Shown: positions 10,032 to 19,559, counted from the stretch's first letter. The stretch is 64,000 nt of DNA from Bacteroidia bacterium (GCA_019695235.1 JAIBAI010000010.1:1-64000), one strand, 5' to 3'. The notes: a model not told the origin generated them from the sequence alone. A program made the numbers and translations.

Positions 10032-12068
10032 ATGAGTTTCGCGAATCCGATGTTTTTTTGGGCACTGCTGGGTCTGGCAGTTCCAATACTGATACACCTG
10101 TTCAGGTTTAGGCGATTTCGCACAGTTTATTTTACCAACATTAAGTTTCTTCAGGAGCTTCGCAAGGAAACCCATTCAAGGTCAAGGCTACGGCATTTGC
10201 TCATACTGCTGATGCGTTGTCTGGCCATCATTGCCCTGGTATTTGCATTTGCCCGCCCCTACTTGCCTGGGGCACAAAAAGCAATTATTGGCACAAGCGC
10301 AATCAGTATTTATATTGACAATTCATTTAGCATGAATGCGCGAGGCGAGAGCAGCAGCTTATTTGAACTGGCAAAGAAACAGGCATTAGATATTGTTGCT
10401 TCTTCAAAACCCTCAGACCGCTTTCAACTCATTACCAACGATTTTGAAGGGCGACATCAACGCCTTCTCAGCGCTGAACAGTTCAGCGAACAAATACAGG
10501 AAGTTCAGCTTTCGCCAGCCGTAAGGAAAATCTCAGAGGTGATTACACGACAGAGCGATTTACTAAAACATTCAGCAATTCAGAATAAAATCATTTATCT
10601 GGTCAGTGATTTCCAGGCTGGTAGCAGTGATTTTAACTCCACAAAGCCCGATACAGGAATTCGATTAAACTGTATTCATTTAAATGCTGTTCAGGCTGAT
10701 AATATTTCGATTGATTCTGTATGGTTTGAGAAGCCATTTCGCGAAAAAGACAAACCTGAAACTGTTCAGCTACGAGCCAGCAATCGTTCAGCAAAACGCT
10801 TTGACGATGTGCCGGTGAAGCTGATTGCTGACGGCGCGCAAAGGGGGCTTGAAAGTTTAAGTCTGGGGGCCGATTCAACCAGTAACAGTCAGCTTGTATT
10901 TACGGCAAGTGGCAGTGGCTTTCACAGTGCTTATGTTGAACTCAATGACTTTCCGATAGTTTTTGACGACCGATATTATATCAGCTGGAACACCCCTGAA
11001 CAAATCAAGGTACTCTGTATCAATGGTGGTAGCGAAAACAGTTATCTCAATCAATTATTTTTAAGGAACAAGGCCTTTGAGTACAAAAATGTTTCAGCAC
11101 TTCAACTTGATTATACCTCACTGTCGCAGCAGCAGTGTATCATACTCCATGAGATAGGCAGTCTTTCTTCAGGCATAAGCCAGGAGTTAAAAAAATTCAT
11201 TCAGAATGGAGGCTCAGTACTTGTATTTCCTTCACTCAATAGTGATTTAGCAAGCTGGGGGGCATTCTTAAGCTCAATTGGAGCCGGAACTTATGGTCAG
11301 GTGGTTCATCAGGAGCAAAAGGTAGGCATGCTAAACAGCCACCATCCGATCTATGATGATGTGTTTGAAAAGAAGCCGGAAGGCATTGACTTGCCTTTGA
11401 CGAGAGCTTATCTTCAAATAAAACCCGGGCAGGGAAAAGAAGAAAGCATTATGCGGCTTCAAAACGGCGAACGTTTTCTAACCCAGTTTGACGTTGGGAA
11501 AGGCAAGATTTATCTTACATCGGGCCCCTTAAATGAAGAGGCAGGTAATTTTCAGAAGCATGCCTTGTTTATTCCGACAATATATAAGATAGCGCTCTAT
11601 AGTTTTCCAGCGGTGCAGCTAAGCTATACCCTCGGTGAGGGCAAAGGTATTTCTATTGGCAGTGTGGCTTTAGGCGCCGACCAGACCTTGCGTATGAGAA
11701 GTTTAGACGAGGATCTTGAAATCATACCGGAGCACCGGGTGATTGATGGCAATGTATGGATTTATCCGGGTAACAGAATCAAAAAGGCGGGTAGCTATAA
11801 AGTGTTACAGGGTAGCACAGAAGTTGCGCGTGTATCTTTTAATTACAGTCGCCAGGAGTCGTCGTCAGAACGCCTGAGTTCTTCTGTTTTAGAAGAAACG
11901 CTCCAAGACGCAGGATGGACAAGTGCACAACTTTTCGATGGCAATCAAAAAGAAATCAGGCAGGCTATCAGTGACCGTGAGCAGGGGAAATCACTCTGGA
12001 AACTTTTTGTTATTCTTGCTTTAATTTTTCTTGCTGCTGAAAGCATTATCATACGTCTGGTCAAATGA
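10032..12068 (+). CDS. BatA-type membrane protein with von Willebrand A domain
   Basis: The protein has 678 residues. The N-terminus (MSFANPMFFWALLGLAVPILIHL, then a basic stretch and a second helix near 55-75) is the paired-helix BatA/aerotolerance region. A vWA-like domain follows, with the MIDAS-type motif D96-NSFS. The middle (about 300-560) resembles a glutamine amidotransferase-like fold often found in such proteins. A final helix near the C-terminus (LWKLFVILALIFLAAES) anchors it again. BatA-like proteins are linked to stress tolerance and envelope integrity, but their biochemistry is poorly known. The gene overlaps the next by four bases (ATGA), so the two are translationally coupled. 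No MoxR, BatB or BatD gene is adjacent in this window. Confidence 0.88.
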   Translation: MSFANPMFFWALLGLAVPILIHLFRFRRFRTVYFTNIKFLQELRKETHSRSRLRHLLILLMRCLAIIALVFAFARPYLPGAQKAIIGTSAISIYIDNSFSMNARGESSSLFELAKKQALDIVASSKPSDRFQLITNDFEGRHQRLLSAEQFSEQIQEVQLSPAVRKISEVITRQSDLLKHSAIQNKIIYLVSDFQAGSSDFNSTKPDTGIRLNCIHLNAVQADNISIDSVWFEKPFREKDKPETVQLRASNRSAKRFDDVPVKLIADGAQRGLESLSLGADSTSNSQLVFTASGSGFHSAYVELNDFPIVFDDRYYISWNTPEQIKVLCINGGSENSYLNQLFLRNKAFEYKNVSALQLDYTSLSQQQCIILHEIGSLSSGISQELKKFIQNGGSVLVFPSLNSDLASWGAFLSSIGAGTYGQVVHQEQKVGMLNSHHPIYDDVFEKKPEGIDLPLTRAYLQIKPGQGKEESIMRLQNGERFLTQFDVGKGKIYLTSGPLNEEAGNFQKHALFIPTIYKIALYSFPAVQLSYTLGEGKGISIGSVALGADQTLRMRSLDEDLEIIPEHRVIDGNVWIYPGNRIKKAGSYKVLQGSTEVARVSFNYSRQESSSERLSSSVLEETLQDAGWTSAQLFDGNQKEIRQAISDREQGKSLWKLFVILALIFLAAESIIIRLVK

Positions 12069-13342
12069 GCAAAGCACAATTTATTTTCAGACAAGTTTTG
12101 GTTACCGATCCGGGAAGTCGGCATAATGGGGAGGTTACAGACATTCTTGTTGCAAATCAACAGATCAAAGATATTGGGAAGCAATTAGAGGCACCTGAAG
12201 ATGCAATTGAGATAAAGTTTTCTTCAGATGCTGCGGTTGCTCCCGGGATTTTCGACATGCAGGTTTGTAGTGGGGAACCAGGTTTTGAAGAAAAAGAAAC
12301 CCTTTCAGAAACTTCTCAGGCAGCACTCAAAGGCGGAGTTACAGATTTTCTGCTGATGCCATCTTTGCATCCGGTTACAGACCATCGCAGCCAGGTGGAG
12401 TATTTGCGTAAACTGGGGCACAGCCTTCCGGTTGGTTTGCATGTTGCCGGGGCTTTGTCGGCTGGCATGAAAGGGGCAGATCTCTCTGAATTGTATGATA
12501 TGCGCCAAGGAGGGGCGCTTGCTTTCACAGACGACAAACATCCGGTAGAGAATACACTTTTGTTGTATTTGGCTCTGCAATATGTGAAGGTTTCAGGTGG
12601 CTTAATCATGGTGCATTGCGAAGACCCCGGCTTGCGTCTTGGCGGCATGGTACATGAAGGCGAGGCAGCGATGCGAATTGGTATGAAGGGCACTCCGGCA
12701 CTTGCAGAGGAGCTAGGTGTGATGCGCGCCATTGCACTTTCGCAACATTTGAATAGCAAGATTCATCTTTCAGGTATCAGTACTGCCGCATCCGTTGGGC
12801 TTGTTCGCCGCGCAAAGGAAGAAGGTGTAAAAGTAAGTTGCAGCGTTTATGCACATCATTTGCATTTCAATGATAGCGCTTTGCAATATTTTGACTCCAA
12901 CTTTAAAGTGTGGCCTCCTTTACGTGGAGAGGTTGACCGTTTGGCGTTAATTGAAGGCCTGAAAGACGATACAATTGATGTTATTTGTTCAGACCACCGG
13001 CCGGAAACCATCGAGACAAAAGATGTTGAATTTGACTTTGCATCGTATGGAATTAGTGGTTTAGATACCTTGTTTGGTGCGGGTTACTTTAACTTCAGCG
13101 AGCTTAATAATTTAATCCGGAAGCTGGCCTATACCCCGCGTGAATTACTTGGCATTGAGGTACCGACTATTGCAAAAGGCAGCGCAGCCAGGTTCTTTGT
13201 TTATCATGACAAAAACTATTGCTTTAAGGCAGGTATGCTTGGAGGTAGGGCAAAGAACACACCATTTGTCGGGCAGAACCTTCGGGGGATGGTATTGGGC
13301 TGCATTACCGGTGAAGGTGGCTGGATAGCGAATAAGTCATAA
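12065..13342 (+). CDS. Dihydroorotase-like protein lacking metal ligands (PyrC-type pseudoenzyme)
   Basis: This 425-residue protein follows the class I dihydroorotase fold from end to end. The canonical DMHVHFREPG becomes DMQVCSGEPG (64-73), so both metal His residues (Q66, C68) and the substrate Arg (G70) are lost. The third His of IHxxHxS is Gly237. Family landmarks that remain are TDDKHPVEN (155-163), His184 in MVHCED, KVWPPLR and CSDHRPE with Asp310. The protein is therefore very unlikely to hydrolyse dihydroorotate. Inactive PyrC-like proteins are known to support aspartate transcarbamoylase assembly in some bacteria; whether that applies here is inference. It is translationally coupled to a BatA-type gene rather than to other pyrimidine genes. 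A housekeeping pyrC would be expected elsewhere in the genome. Confidence 0.9.
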   Translation: MSKAQFIFRQVLVTDPGSRHNGEVTDILVANQQIKDIGKQLEAPEDAIEIKFSSDAAVAPGIFDMQVCSGEPGFEEKETLSETSQAALKGGVTDFLLMPSLHPVTDHRSQVEYLRKLGHSLPVGLHVAGALSAGMKGADLSELYDMRQGGALAFTDDKHPVENTLLLYLALQYVKVSGGLIMVHCEDPGLRLGGMVHEGEAAMRIGMKGTPALAEELGVMRAIALSQHLNSKIHLSGISTAASVGLVRRAKEEGVKVSCSVYAHHLHFNDSALQYFDSNFKVWPPLRGEVDRLALIEGLKDDTIDVICSDHRPETIETKDVEFDFASYGISGLDTLFGAGYFNFSELNNLIRKLAYTPRELLGIEVPTIAKGSAARFFVYHDKNYCFKAGMLGGRAKNTPFVGQNLRGMVLGCITGEGGWIANKS

Positions 13343-13374
13343 CAAATTCCCGGAGCTGGCGTTCAGTAGAAAGG

Positions 13375-14238
13375 ATGAGGATTTGGGTCACATATTTTTT
13401 CATACTGAACTGCATTGGTCTTCAGGGGCAGGTAAATACTGATACGCTGCAAAAATACAGCCAACTTATGCACCATGCAGCGGTGCTTGAAGAGCGGCTG
13501 AGTGCCGGAGCAAAGTTTGAAACCCTGCTTGACGATTTACTTGAGATGCAGGATGGTTTTACCTTTCAGTCAACTTCAGTAAAGCTGCTTTCGGTGCTCG
13601 ATAGTCCTGATAAAGTTTTCAGGGTATTTACATGGAATATTCCTCTTGACAGCGGCAGGTATGAATTTAAAGGCCGGATATTGATGCGCAGTCCCTATCG
13701 GATAATGAAGTTGAAGGACGTATCCCAAAACATACAAAAGCCTGAAAGTAAGACACTTAAGAATGGTGAATGGTTTGGGGCTACTTACTATCAAATCAGT
13801 GGGCCTATTGAGCGGAAGGGCAAAACATATACGTTGCTTGGCTGGAACGGGCATAATGCATATAGCAACAAGAAGCTGATTGAAACACTTCAAATCAATG
13901 AAAAAGGAGAGTTTCTTATGGGTGTACCGGCACTGTTTGATGGCAAACGCTATCAGTGTCGCCGCATTTTTGAGTATGCTGAAAACGTGAATATGTCGTT
14001 AAAATTTCAGGAGAAGGGCAGGCGCATCATTTTTGACCATTTGGCACCTCCACAGCCGGCGATGGAGGGCGTTTATGCCTTTTACGGCCCTGATTTCACT
14101 TATGATGCTTATCGTTTAAAAAAAGGGAAGTGGGTATTTGAGAAAGATGTAGATGCCCGTAACGAAGGAGACAACAAAGGACATTTACCCAAAGCTCCGG
14201 AGAGGGGTTTAAGTGCTCCTGCAAAGAAAAAGCAATAG
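13375..14238 (+). CDS. Secreted protein of unknown function
   Basis: This protein has 287 residues and a signal peptide (MRIWVTYFFILNCIGLQGQ). The rest is soluble, mixed alpha/beta, with no Cys cluster or catalytic motif that I recognise. A recognisable stretch is the WNGHNAYSNKK region (about 162-172), followed by FDGKRYQCRRIFEYAE. The tail is basic and ends in a KKKQ run, probably disordered. It starts 32 bases after the dihydroorotase-like gene on the same strand, so it is probably part of the same operon. Similar exported proteins occur in Bacteroidota, but I cannot assign a role. Confidence 0.8.
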   Translation: MRIWVTYFFILNCIGLQGQVNTDTLQKYSQLMHHAAVLEERLSAGAKFETLLDDLLEMQDGFTFQSTSVKLLSVLDSPDKVFRVFTWNIPLDSGRYEFKGRILMRSPYRIMKLKDVSQNIQKPESKTLKNGEWFGATYYQISGPIERKGKTYTLLGWNGHNAYSNKKLIETLQINEKGEFLMGVPALFDGKRYQCRRIFEYAENVNMSLKFQEKGRRIIFDHLAPPQPAMEGVYAFYGPDFTYDAYRLKKGKWVFEKDVDARNEGDNKGHLPKAPERGLSAPAKKKQ

Positions 14239-14242
14239 TATT

Positions 14243-16219
14243 TTATAGTTTATTTATGACAAACTCTACCCGACGGTTGAGTTGTCGTCCTTCGTCGGTA
14301 TCATTTCCGGCTATTGGCTTTGTTTCGCCAAAACCAGTAGATGACACTGCATTTGGGGGGATTCCTTTGCTCATCAGATACTCAAGTACAGCTTTGGCGC
14401 GTGCAGAAGAAAGGTGCAGGTTATCAGCATCAGAACCCACATTATCAGTATGGCCTGAAATATCAATCGAAATCGTTGGGTTCTTCTGAAGGAATTCAAC
14501 CACTCGGTCTAACTCAGGATAGGATTCAGGTCGAAGGGTAGCTTTGGCAAAATCAAAAAAGATATTATTTAAACGTACGATCTGGCCAACTTCTACCGGA
14601 ACAAGATACAGGTCGCGGGTGATTTCTGTGTACTTGTCGAGATTGGTTAAATCCATATTATCTGAAACCGACAAATAACTCTTTGCACTTGCCATAAAAC
14701 CGTATTGGTGGCCGAAGGGCAGGACGATTTTGTATTCACCGGTTTCAGGGCTGCTTCTTGCAATTCCGGCTTCTTTGCCATTACTTAGGTACTCATATCT
14801 AATTGCGGCATCACCTACTGGCTGTTTGGTTTTTTGGTTGTAAACCACTCCGGTAATAAGCACCACAGGTTTGGGTTTAAACTCTTCAGTAAGCCTGACG
14901 CGGTAGACATCACCATCACGAACGAAGTAGGCATAATCGCCGGAGGCAGGCAGCGAGTAATAGGCATCCCAAGCGCTTGAGTTTAATACCGGCCCCATGT
15001 TCAAAGGGGTGGTCCAATTGGTCCATGAATCATCTTTGCGTCGTGACATATAAATATCATTACTCCCAAAACCGCTGATTCCGTCAGTAGAAAAATAAAG
15101 GGTTACATTATCAGAGGCAAGAAAGGCAGTGCATTCGCCGCCCAGGGTATTGATGCTATCGCCCATGCGTAGTGGTTCAGTCCAACTTTTGTCGTCCTGA
15201 AGAAACATTACATACAAATCGCTTGTTCCTTTGGTATCATGTCGCCGCAACTGGGTAACAATTGTTTTCCCATCATTGGCCAGGTAAAAACCAGTATAGC
15301 GGTCGTTATTAATAAAATTATCAATCCTGGCATTTTCGGGGTACGACCAGCCTTCGGCAGTTTTATTAGAAATCGAAAATCCGGAGCCCCCTTTGCCAGT
15401 TTCTTTATAGTATTGGTTCATCATGAGCAGGGTATTTCCATCCGGAGTACATGATTCAACTGCATTGTGTGACCAATTGTTCAGGGGTGCACCCATATTC
15501 TGAAGTTTTGTCCATTTCCCATCTACAAGCCGGGAGTACCATATTTCATCATCGTCATTGTGAGGCGGGAAATCTTTTCTATTCACGTAGAGCGTTTTAC
15601 CGTCGGGTGAAATTTTCGGGTTTACTTCGGTGTATTTAGAATTGATATTATCGTCAAGTTTTTCAACTGCTGAATAAAATTTTACATCTGCAGCTTTAAT
15701 TTTCGTTTCAAGTTTTAATTCATCATGACTGCTGCTAATGCCGATGGCATCTATTTGGTTTTCGCCAGGTGTTAAGCGGCAATCAACAAAAATCTTTACC
15801 GCATGTACCTCAAATTCGGTCATGTCGAACTTAATACTTAGCAGCCTTGTGGGTAGTTCAAGCGTATCTGCCTTTACCCTGTAAACTTCTTTTTCAAGCC
15901 CTGTACCATCGTAAAGAAGCACCCTGGTCACCGCGCCCGGATTAGCGTTTTCTGCAACGATTACTTGTGCAATCTTCATTGGTTTAGCGAAGCCAACATG
16001 CAGAAACTCTTTACGCACATCTTCTTTTGCTGACCAGGCCATACCACTGGTACCACCACCCGTCATTGAATTTGGTTCAGCCAAAACCTGTTGTGCAGAA
16101 AAGGTGTGTTCACCTGCTTGTGAAGAATAATTAATCACCTTAGACGCCCACTGAACCTGCTGGGCAACAATAGATTTTCCGGCATAGATTAGGCAAAAAA
16201 CAAAAAGTATTTGTTTCAT
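14243..16219 (-). CDS. OmpA-family envelope protein with discoidin-like and PD40 propeller regions
   Basis: This protein has 658 residues. After the signal peptide (to about 20) comes a beta-sandwich region (about 25-165), with a discoidin-like look and the phrase TRVLLYDGTG. PD40/WD40-like propeller repeats (about 185-430) carry SPDGKTLYVN and TPDGNTLLMM. A carboxypeptidase-regulatory-like domain (about 445-535) and a C-terminal OmpA domain complete it, with SGHTDNVGSD and RQLNRRVEF, which bind peptidoglycan. The propeller, regulatory-like and OmpA order is shared with PorE of the type IX secretion apparatus, but the N-terminal TPR and lipoprotein Cys expected for PorE are absent. A structural envelope role is likely; a PorE role is not supported. 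Confidence 0.85.
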   Translation of the reverse strand: MKQILFVFCLIYAGKSIVAQQVQWASKVINYSSQAGEHTFSAQQVLAEPNSMTGGGTSGMAWSAKEDVRKEFLHVGFAKPMKIAQVIVAENANPGAVTRVLLYDGTGLEKEVYRVKADTLELPTRLLSIKFDMTEFEVHAVKIFVDCRLTPGENQIDAIGISSSHDELKLETKIKAADVKFYSAVEKLDDNINSKYTEVNPKISPDGKTLYVNRKDFPPHNDDDEIWYSRLVDGKWTKLQNMGAPLNNWSHNAVESCTPDGNTLLMMNQYYKETGKGGSGFSISNKTAEGWSYPENARIDNFINNDRYTGFYLANDGKTIVTQLRRHDTKGTSDLYVMFLQDDKSWTEPLRMGDSINTLGGECTAFLASDNVTLYFSTDGISGFGSNDIYMSRRKDDSWTNWTTPLNMGPVLNSSAWDAYYSLPASGDYAYFVRDGDVYRVRLTEEFKPKPVVLITGVVYNQKTKQPVGDAAIRYEYLSNGKEAGIARSSPETGEYKIVLPFGHQYGFMASAKSYLSVSDNMDLTNLDKYTEITRDLYLVPVEVGQIVRLNNIFFDFAKATLRPESYPELDRVVEFLQKNPTISIDISGHTDNVGSDADNLHLSSARAKAVLEYLMSKGIPPNAVSSTGFGETKPIAGNDTDEGRQLNRRVEFVINKL

Positions 16220-16260
16220 AAAATGTCAATAATGAATGATTAGGCTGTTGTGTAGGTATA

Positions 16261-16294
16261 TTTAAAAAAGGGAGAAGCGCTGCTTCTCCCTTTT
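16261..16294 (-). terminator. Intrinsic terminator after the PQQ-propeller gene
   Basis: A 13-base stem (16266-16278 with 16282-16294, core GGGAGAAGC/GCTTCTCCC) has a three-base loop. On the minus strand it runs into a T tract (16269-16264), just beyond the stop of the gene ending at 16314. Confidence 0.85.
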
Positions 16295-16313
16295 ATATGT
16301 TTAACCTTTTGAA

Positions 16314-17966
16314 TCAACGCGTAGACAATCGGCTTGCTGTTTTTTTCTCAAATACTACAACGTAAGAACCATCATCAGCCAGGTAGGATTGGGCGTCTTT
16401 TCTGGCATCGAAGCGTTTATGTTTACAAGTTTCAAGGTCAAAGCAGGCAATATCACCACCTTCGGTTCTCATTAAAAGGTATTGACCTGACATATCATCA
16501 AGCATTGATTTTTTATACTTGCTACTCTTAAGGAATTTGCCATCTGACGGACTATGTAATGCAACTCCTTTTTCACCCACTACAACAATATTATCCTTAT
16601 AGGTAAGAATTTTTGTAGCGAGGCCTATATTATCATCACCCAGGCTAAGTTCGTAATTCTCCTTTCCGTTGTCAATATTCATACTATAAAAGGCCTTTCC
16701 ACTGCAAGCGATTACCTTTCCATCGTGAATAAGTGCATTGGTAATACCTTTTTTGAACCTTTCAGACTCCCACAACTGGGCACCATTTGTAGCATTAAAG
16801 CCCATTAAGCGGCATGGTTTAATTGTAGGAAAATCCCTACGCCATTCTTTGGTTACAACGTAAGAACCATCAGGTTGCCTGGTTCTTTTTACAATATAAG
16901 CCTGCGTTTCTACTACCCCCCCAACTTGCAGTACTAACTTATCGCCGCTCAGGTAAAGATTAGGTGCCACGCGTACCCCTTCCAGCTCAGGAGAAGTCCA
17001 AAGTAATTTCCCTGAATTCAAATCATATTTCTTGATATATTGTTTTCTTTTACCCTGCATATCAATAATATAAACATCCTGACCAACAATGAGTGGGTCA
17101 GCGATGGCATTGTATACGCCCCATTTTACAGCCCCCATAGGAGCCTTTACTACTTCGTTAATATTAACATCATAGGCGCAACTCCACAAACGCGTTCCGG
17201 AATTTACATCATACACTTGCAAGCCATTCAACGTCAGAAATAATTTGCCATTTTCAAGTTTCATACTCAAAACAGGTTCGCCAGAAATTACTTTTCGCTC
17301 AACCAGACCAATGTAGTCGGTATCCCAAATTACATCACCATTTTTCATATCAATTTTCACCAATTGATTTTTCAAACCTGCAAATAAGGCTCCCAGGGCA
17401 GTTGGCTTGTAGTTGAGCATAATCAGATTTCCATCAGCAACGATGTATGAGCCGACAGCACCTTTGAATTTTGATGTTTGCCAAATCTCTTCACCTGAGC
17501 GTACTTTAATCATTACAAGTGCGTCTTTGAGTGCAAGCGCAAACGCATCCATTTCGCTGACAAACACCACATTGTATTCGCTAAGGTTTTGATATTTCTC
17601 GGTCCACCATAACATATTACCAGTTTCCATATCAACGCAAACCACTTTGTCTTTGCCTAATTTTTTATCAAACAAGAACAAAGTATTCGCATCCCACATG
17701 GGAATGATTTCGTCTACTTTTCTAATTTCTTCAGAAATAGTTTTAAAGGTTTTATTCCATTTAACTTTTCCTGTGTTATTATCAATTACAGAAATTTCTT
17801 TTTCTGTTGCGGCAAATGATATGCCTTTTTCCTGACTAAAGCCGGTTTCGGCGGTAGTACGATGTTCCAGGCGTGTTTCCCATTCGAGTTTCATTTCTTC
17901 TTGCGCAGCAAGGAAACCATTGCCGATAAATAGCGCAAAAATGCTGACTATTAAATTTGTTTTCAT
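16314..17966 (-). CDS. Secreted PQQ-like beta-propeller protein
   Basis: I start at the ATG ending at 17966, which gives 550 residues with a good signal peptide (MKTNLIVSIFALFIGNGFLAAQ). A longer reading would put 40 hydrophilic residues in front of it. The body is a repeat protein with Trp-containing blades typical of PQQ-like propellers: TGKVKWNKTF, TGNMLWW, SGEEIWQ, NGDVIWD, SGTRLWS, SGKLLWT and NGAQLWE. There are seven or eight blades. No PQQ-binding or dehydrogenase residues are evident, so it is more likely a scaffold or binding protein in the periplasm or on the surface. It is the last gene of a three-gene minus-strand unit of exported proteins. Confidence 0.85.
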   Translation of the reverse strand: MKTNLIVSIFALFIGNGFLAAQEEMKLEWETRLEHRTTAETGFSQEKGISFAATEKEISVIDNNTGKVKWNKTFKTISEEIRKVDEIIPMWDANTLFLFDKKLGKDKVVCVDMETGNMLWWTEKYQNLSEYNVVFVSEMDAFALALKDALVMIKVRSGEEIWQTSKFKGAVGSYIVADGNLIMLNYKPTALGALFAGLKNQLVKIDMKNGDVIWDTDYIGLVERKVISGEPVLSMKLENGKLFLTLNGLQVYDVNSGTRLWSCAYDVNINEVVKAPMGAVKWGVYNAIADPLIVGQDVYIIDMQGKRKQYIKKYDLNSGKLLWTSPELEGVRVAPNLYLSGDKLVLQVGGVVETQAYIVKRTRQPDGSYVVTKEWRRDFPTIKPCRLMGFNATNGAQLWESERFKKGITNALIHDGKVIACSGKAFYSMNIDNGKENYELSLGDDNIGLATKILTYKDNIVVVGEKGVALHSPSDGKFLKSSKYKKSMLDDMSGQYLLMRTEGGDIACFDLETCKHKRFDARKDAQSYLADDGSYVVVFEKKTASRLSTR

Positions 17967-18009
17967 TGGGTTTTGATTTAGGTTGATTGGTTTTTGTGGG
18001 TTTGATTTA

Positions 18010-18375
18010 TTAGAAGTTAAATGTGTACTGAAATTTATAACTTTTGTCTTTAGGCAACTTAAAGTTGAACTTGATTTTGCGCACAAGGTCTTTAACGTGA
18101 TTCTGCTGATTTACGTCATCGGCATCGGTACTTACCACAAAAACGCTTAGGATTTTTCCTTTCCCTTCTATGGTAATATCAAAAACATATTCTCCTTTAA
18201 CTTTTGCTTCAGCGATTTTCGTCATAAAATCACTTGCCGGATTTGCAACCAAGGCATCAAGCTCTTTTTTTGCTTGCTCAACAATTTCCTGCCGTTCTTG
18301 CAGCAGCGGCATTTTTTGTGCATAGGTAGCGAGTGTTGCTGAAATAATGAATAACAGCGTAAAGAATTGTTTCAT
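18010..18375 (-). CDS. Small secreted protein with TonB-C-like fold
   Basis: The chosen start (ATG ending at 18375) gives 121 residues with a signal peptide (MKQFFTLLFIISATLATYAQ); a longer reading adds 49 unlikely residues that overlap the neighbouring gene. A helical, charged segment (about 25-60) is followed by strands YVFDITIEGKGKI, SVFVVS and YKFQYTFNF. That pattern (a strand, a helix with VKDLVRKIKF, then LPKDK and a final strand) resembles the C-terminal domain of TonB or AgmX-like proteins. No transmembrane anchor or Pro-rich linker is present, so it is not a TonB. It sits between two propeller genes and probably works with them. Confidence 0.75.
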   Translation of the reverse strand: MKQFFTLLFIISATLATYAQKMPLLQERQEIVEQAKKELDALVANPASDFMTKIAEAKVKGEYVFDITIEGKGKILSVFVVSTDADDVNQQNHVKDLVRKIKFNFKLPKDKSYKFQYTFNF

Positions 18376-18403
18376 AGATTTTGTTTGAGATGTAGGTTTG
18401 GGC

Positions 18404-19543
18404 TTATTTAATATTCCATACTCCGAGTTTGCTTCCATAGGAGAACAGTACCTTGTCACCTGACGGATAAAACACAAAATAGATAGGTGAAATAATTGAT
18501 TTTTCCTGAAGTAATCGCACATTCATTTCGTATTTTTTTACAATACTTCCCAACTCAGTTTCATATAAGAGCAGGGATGGGACGAGTTTTCTATCTATAT
18601 CTGCGGAGCTAACACCCAGGAGGGTGTTTTCCGGATTTTCTTTATAGTCGGGCTCAGGCGCCATAGAGCTGAACATGGTACGCAACACTTGCGCAGAAGA
18701 AACATCTACCTGATTAATATAGCCCTGCCTGTTGCCACTTGAACCTCCGGCTTGTGCCTGCAACTTTGTATTGGCTACATTGTACACAAAAAACTTACTA
18801 CCATCTTTTGAGAACCTGATGGAGTAAACAATATCAAACAGCTCATTAATGGTCTTTTGTTTTGTACCATCAATGAAACTAAAAAGTGAAATTGTTTGCC
18901 GGTATTTTAAAGCAGACTTTTGTGCCTTCTTATCGCCGCGCACCGATGGGATATGTTGTAAGTCTTCTTTCCTGAGTTTGTGCGCCACAACGATTGTTTG
19001 CCCATCCGGACTAATTGAAACAGCGTTGGTAGCATCTTCTACAACAATACTTCGCTCATGTTTACCTGACTGAATATTATAGATGTTTACCTTGCTAGCA
19101 CTTAGGGTAAGCAGGTATTTATTATCAGGTGACAATTCTGCATCGTGTACGTCATTAACCTTCAACAAAACTTTTCCTGATTCAATGTCTAACACCTCAA
19201 CCTGTCCGGTTTTGTCTGTGTTAAGATTAAAATCATTGTAATACTGCTGTTCAAGCAGGAGCAGCTTACCGTCTTTAGAAACAGTGATACGAGGACCTGA
19301 CAACCGGTAGCCACTTACCTCAATGCGTTTGATTAATTTTTCACCTGCAAGGTCCCAAATATAAAGTGGCCCTTGGGCAGTTCCAATGGCGATGGTGTTA
19401 TTATCCGGGAGCATCTCCATAGCCGACACTGCATATCCAAAACCTTCTTCAATCGTTAATTTTCGTATATCTACATCCAATTGCTGTGCTTTTAGTACAG
19501 AAGAAATGAACAGACAAAAACTTAGTAATAAATTGAATTTCAT
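18404..19543 (-). CDS. Secreted WD40-like beta-propeller protein
   Basis: This protein has 379 residues and a signal peptide (MKFNLLLSFCLFISSVLKAQ). WD40-type blades are visible: GPLYIWDLAGEK, SKDGKLLLL, SPDNKYLLTLS, VNIYNIQSGK, SPDGQTIVVAH, SKDGSKFFVYN and a last YGSKLGVWNIK. It heads a minus-strand unit with a small TonB-C-like protein (28-base gap) and a PQQ-type propeller. All three are exported, so an envelope complex is plausible. I do not recognise a named family for the group. Confidence 0.85.
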   Translation of the reverse strand: MKFNLLLSFCLFISSVLKAQQLDVDIRKLTIEEGFGYAVSAMEMLPDNNTIAIGTAQGPLYIWDLAGEKLIKRIEVSGYRLSGPRITVSKDGKLLLLEQQYYNDFNLNTDKTGQVEVLDIESGKVLLKVNDVHDAELSPDNKYLLTLSASKVNIYNIQSGKHERSIVVEDATNAVSISPDGQTIVVAHKLRKEDLQHIPSVRGDKKAQKSALKYRQTISLFSFIDGTKQKTINELFDIVYSIRFSKDGSKFFVYNVANTKLQAQAGGSSGNRQGYINQVDVSSAQVLRTMFSSMAPEPDYKENPENTLLGVSSADIDRKLVPSLLLYETELGSIVKKYEMNVRLLQEKSIISPIYFVFYPSGDKVLFSYGSKLGVWNIK

Positions 19544-19559
19544 ACGCTATCTATTACCC

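Noticed and set aside
12065-13342. Calling this gene an active pyrC
   Set aside because: Metal-binding His and substrate Arg are replaced, so function as a dihydroorotase is not supported.
14243-16219. Assignment of the OmpA/propeller protein as PorE
   Set aside because: The lipoprotein Cys and TPR segment of PorE are absent.
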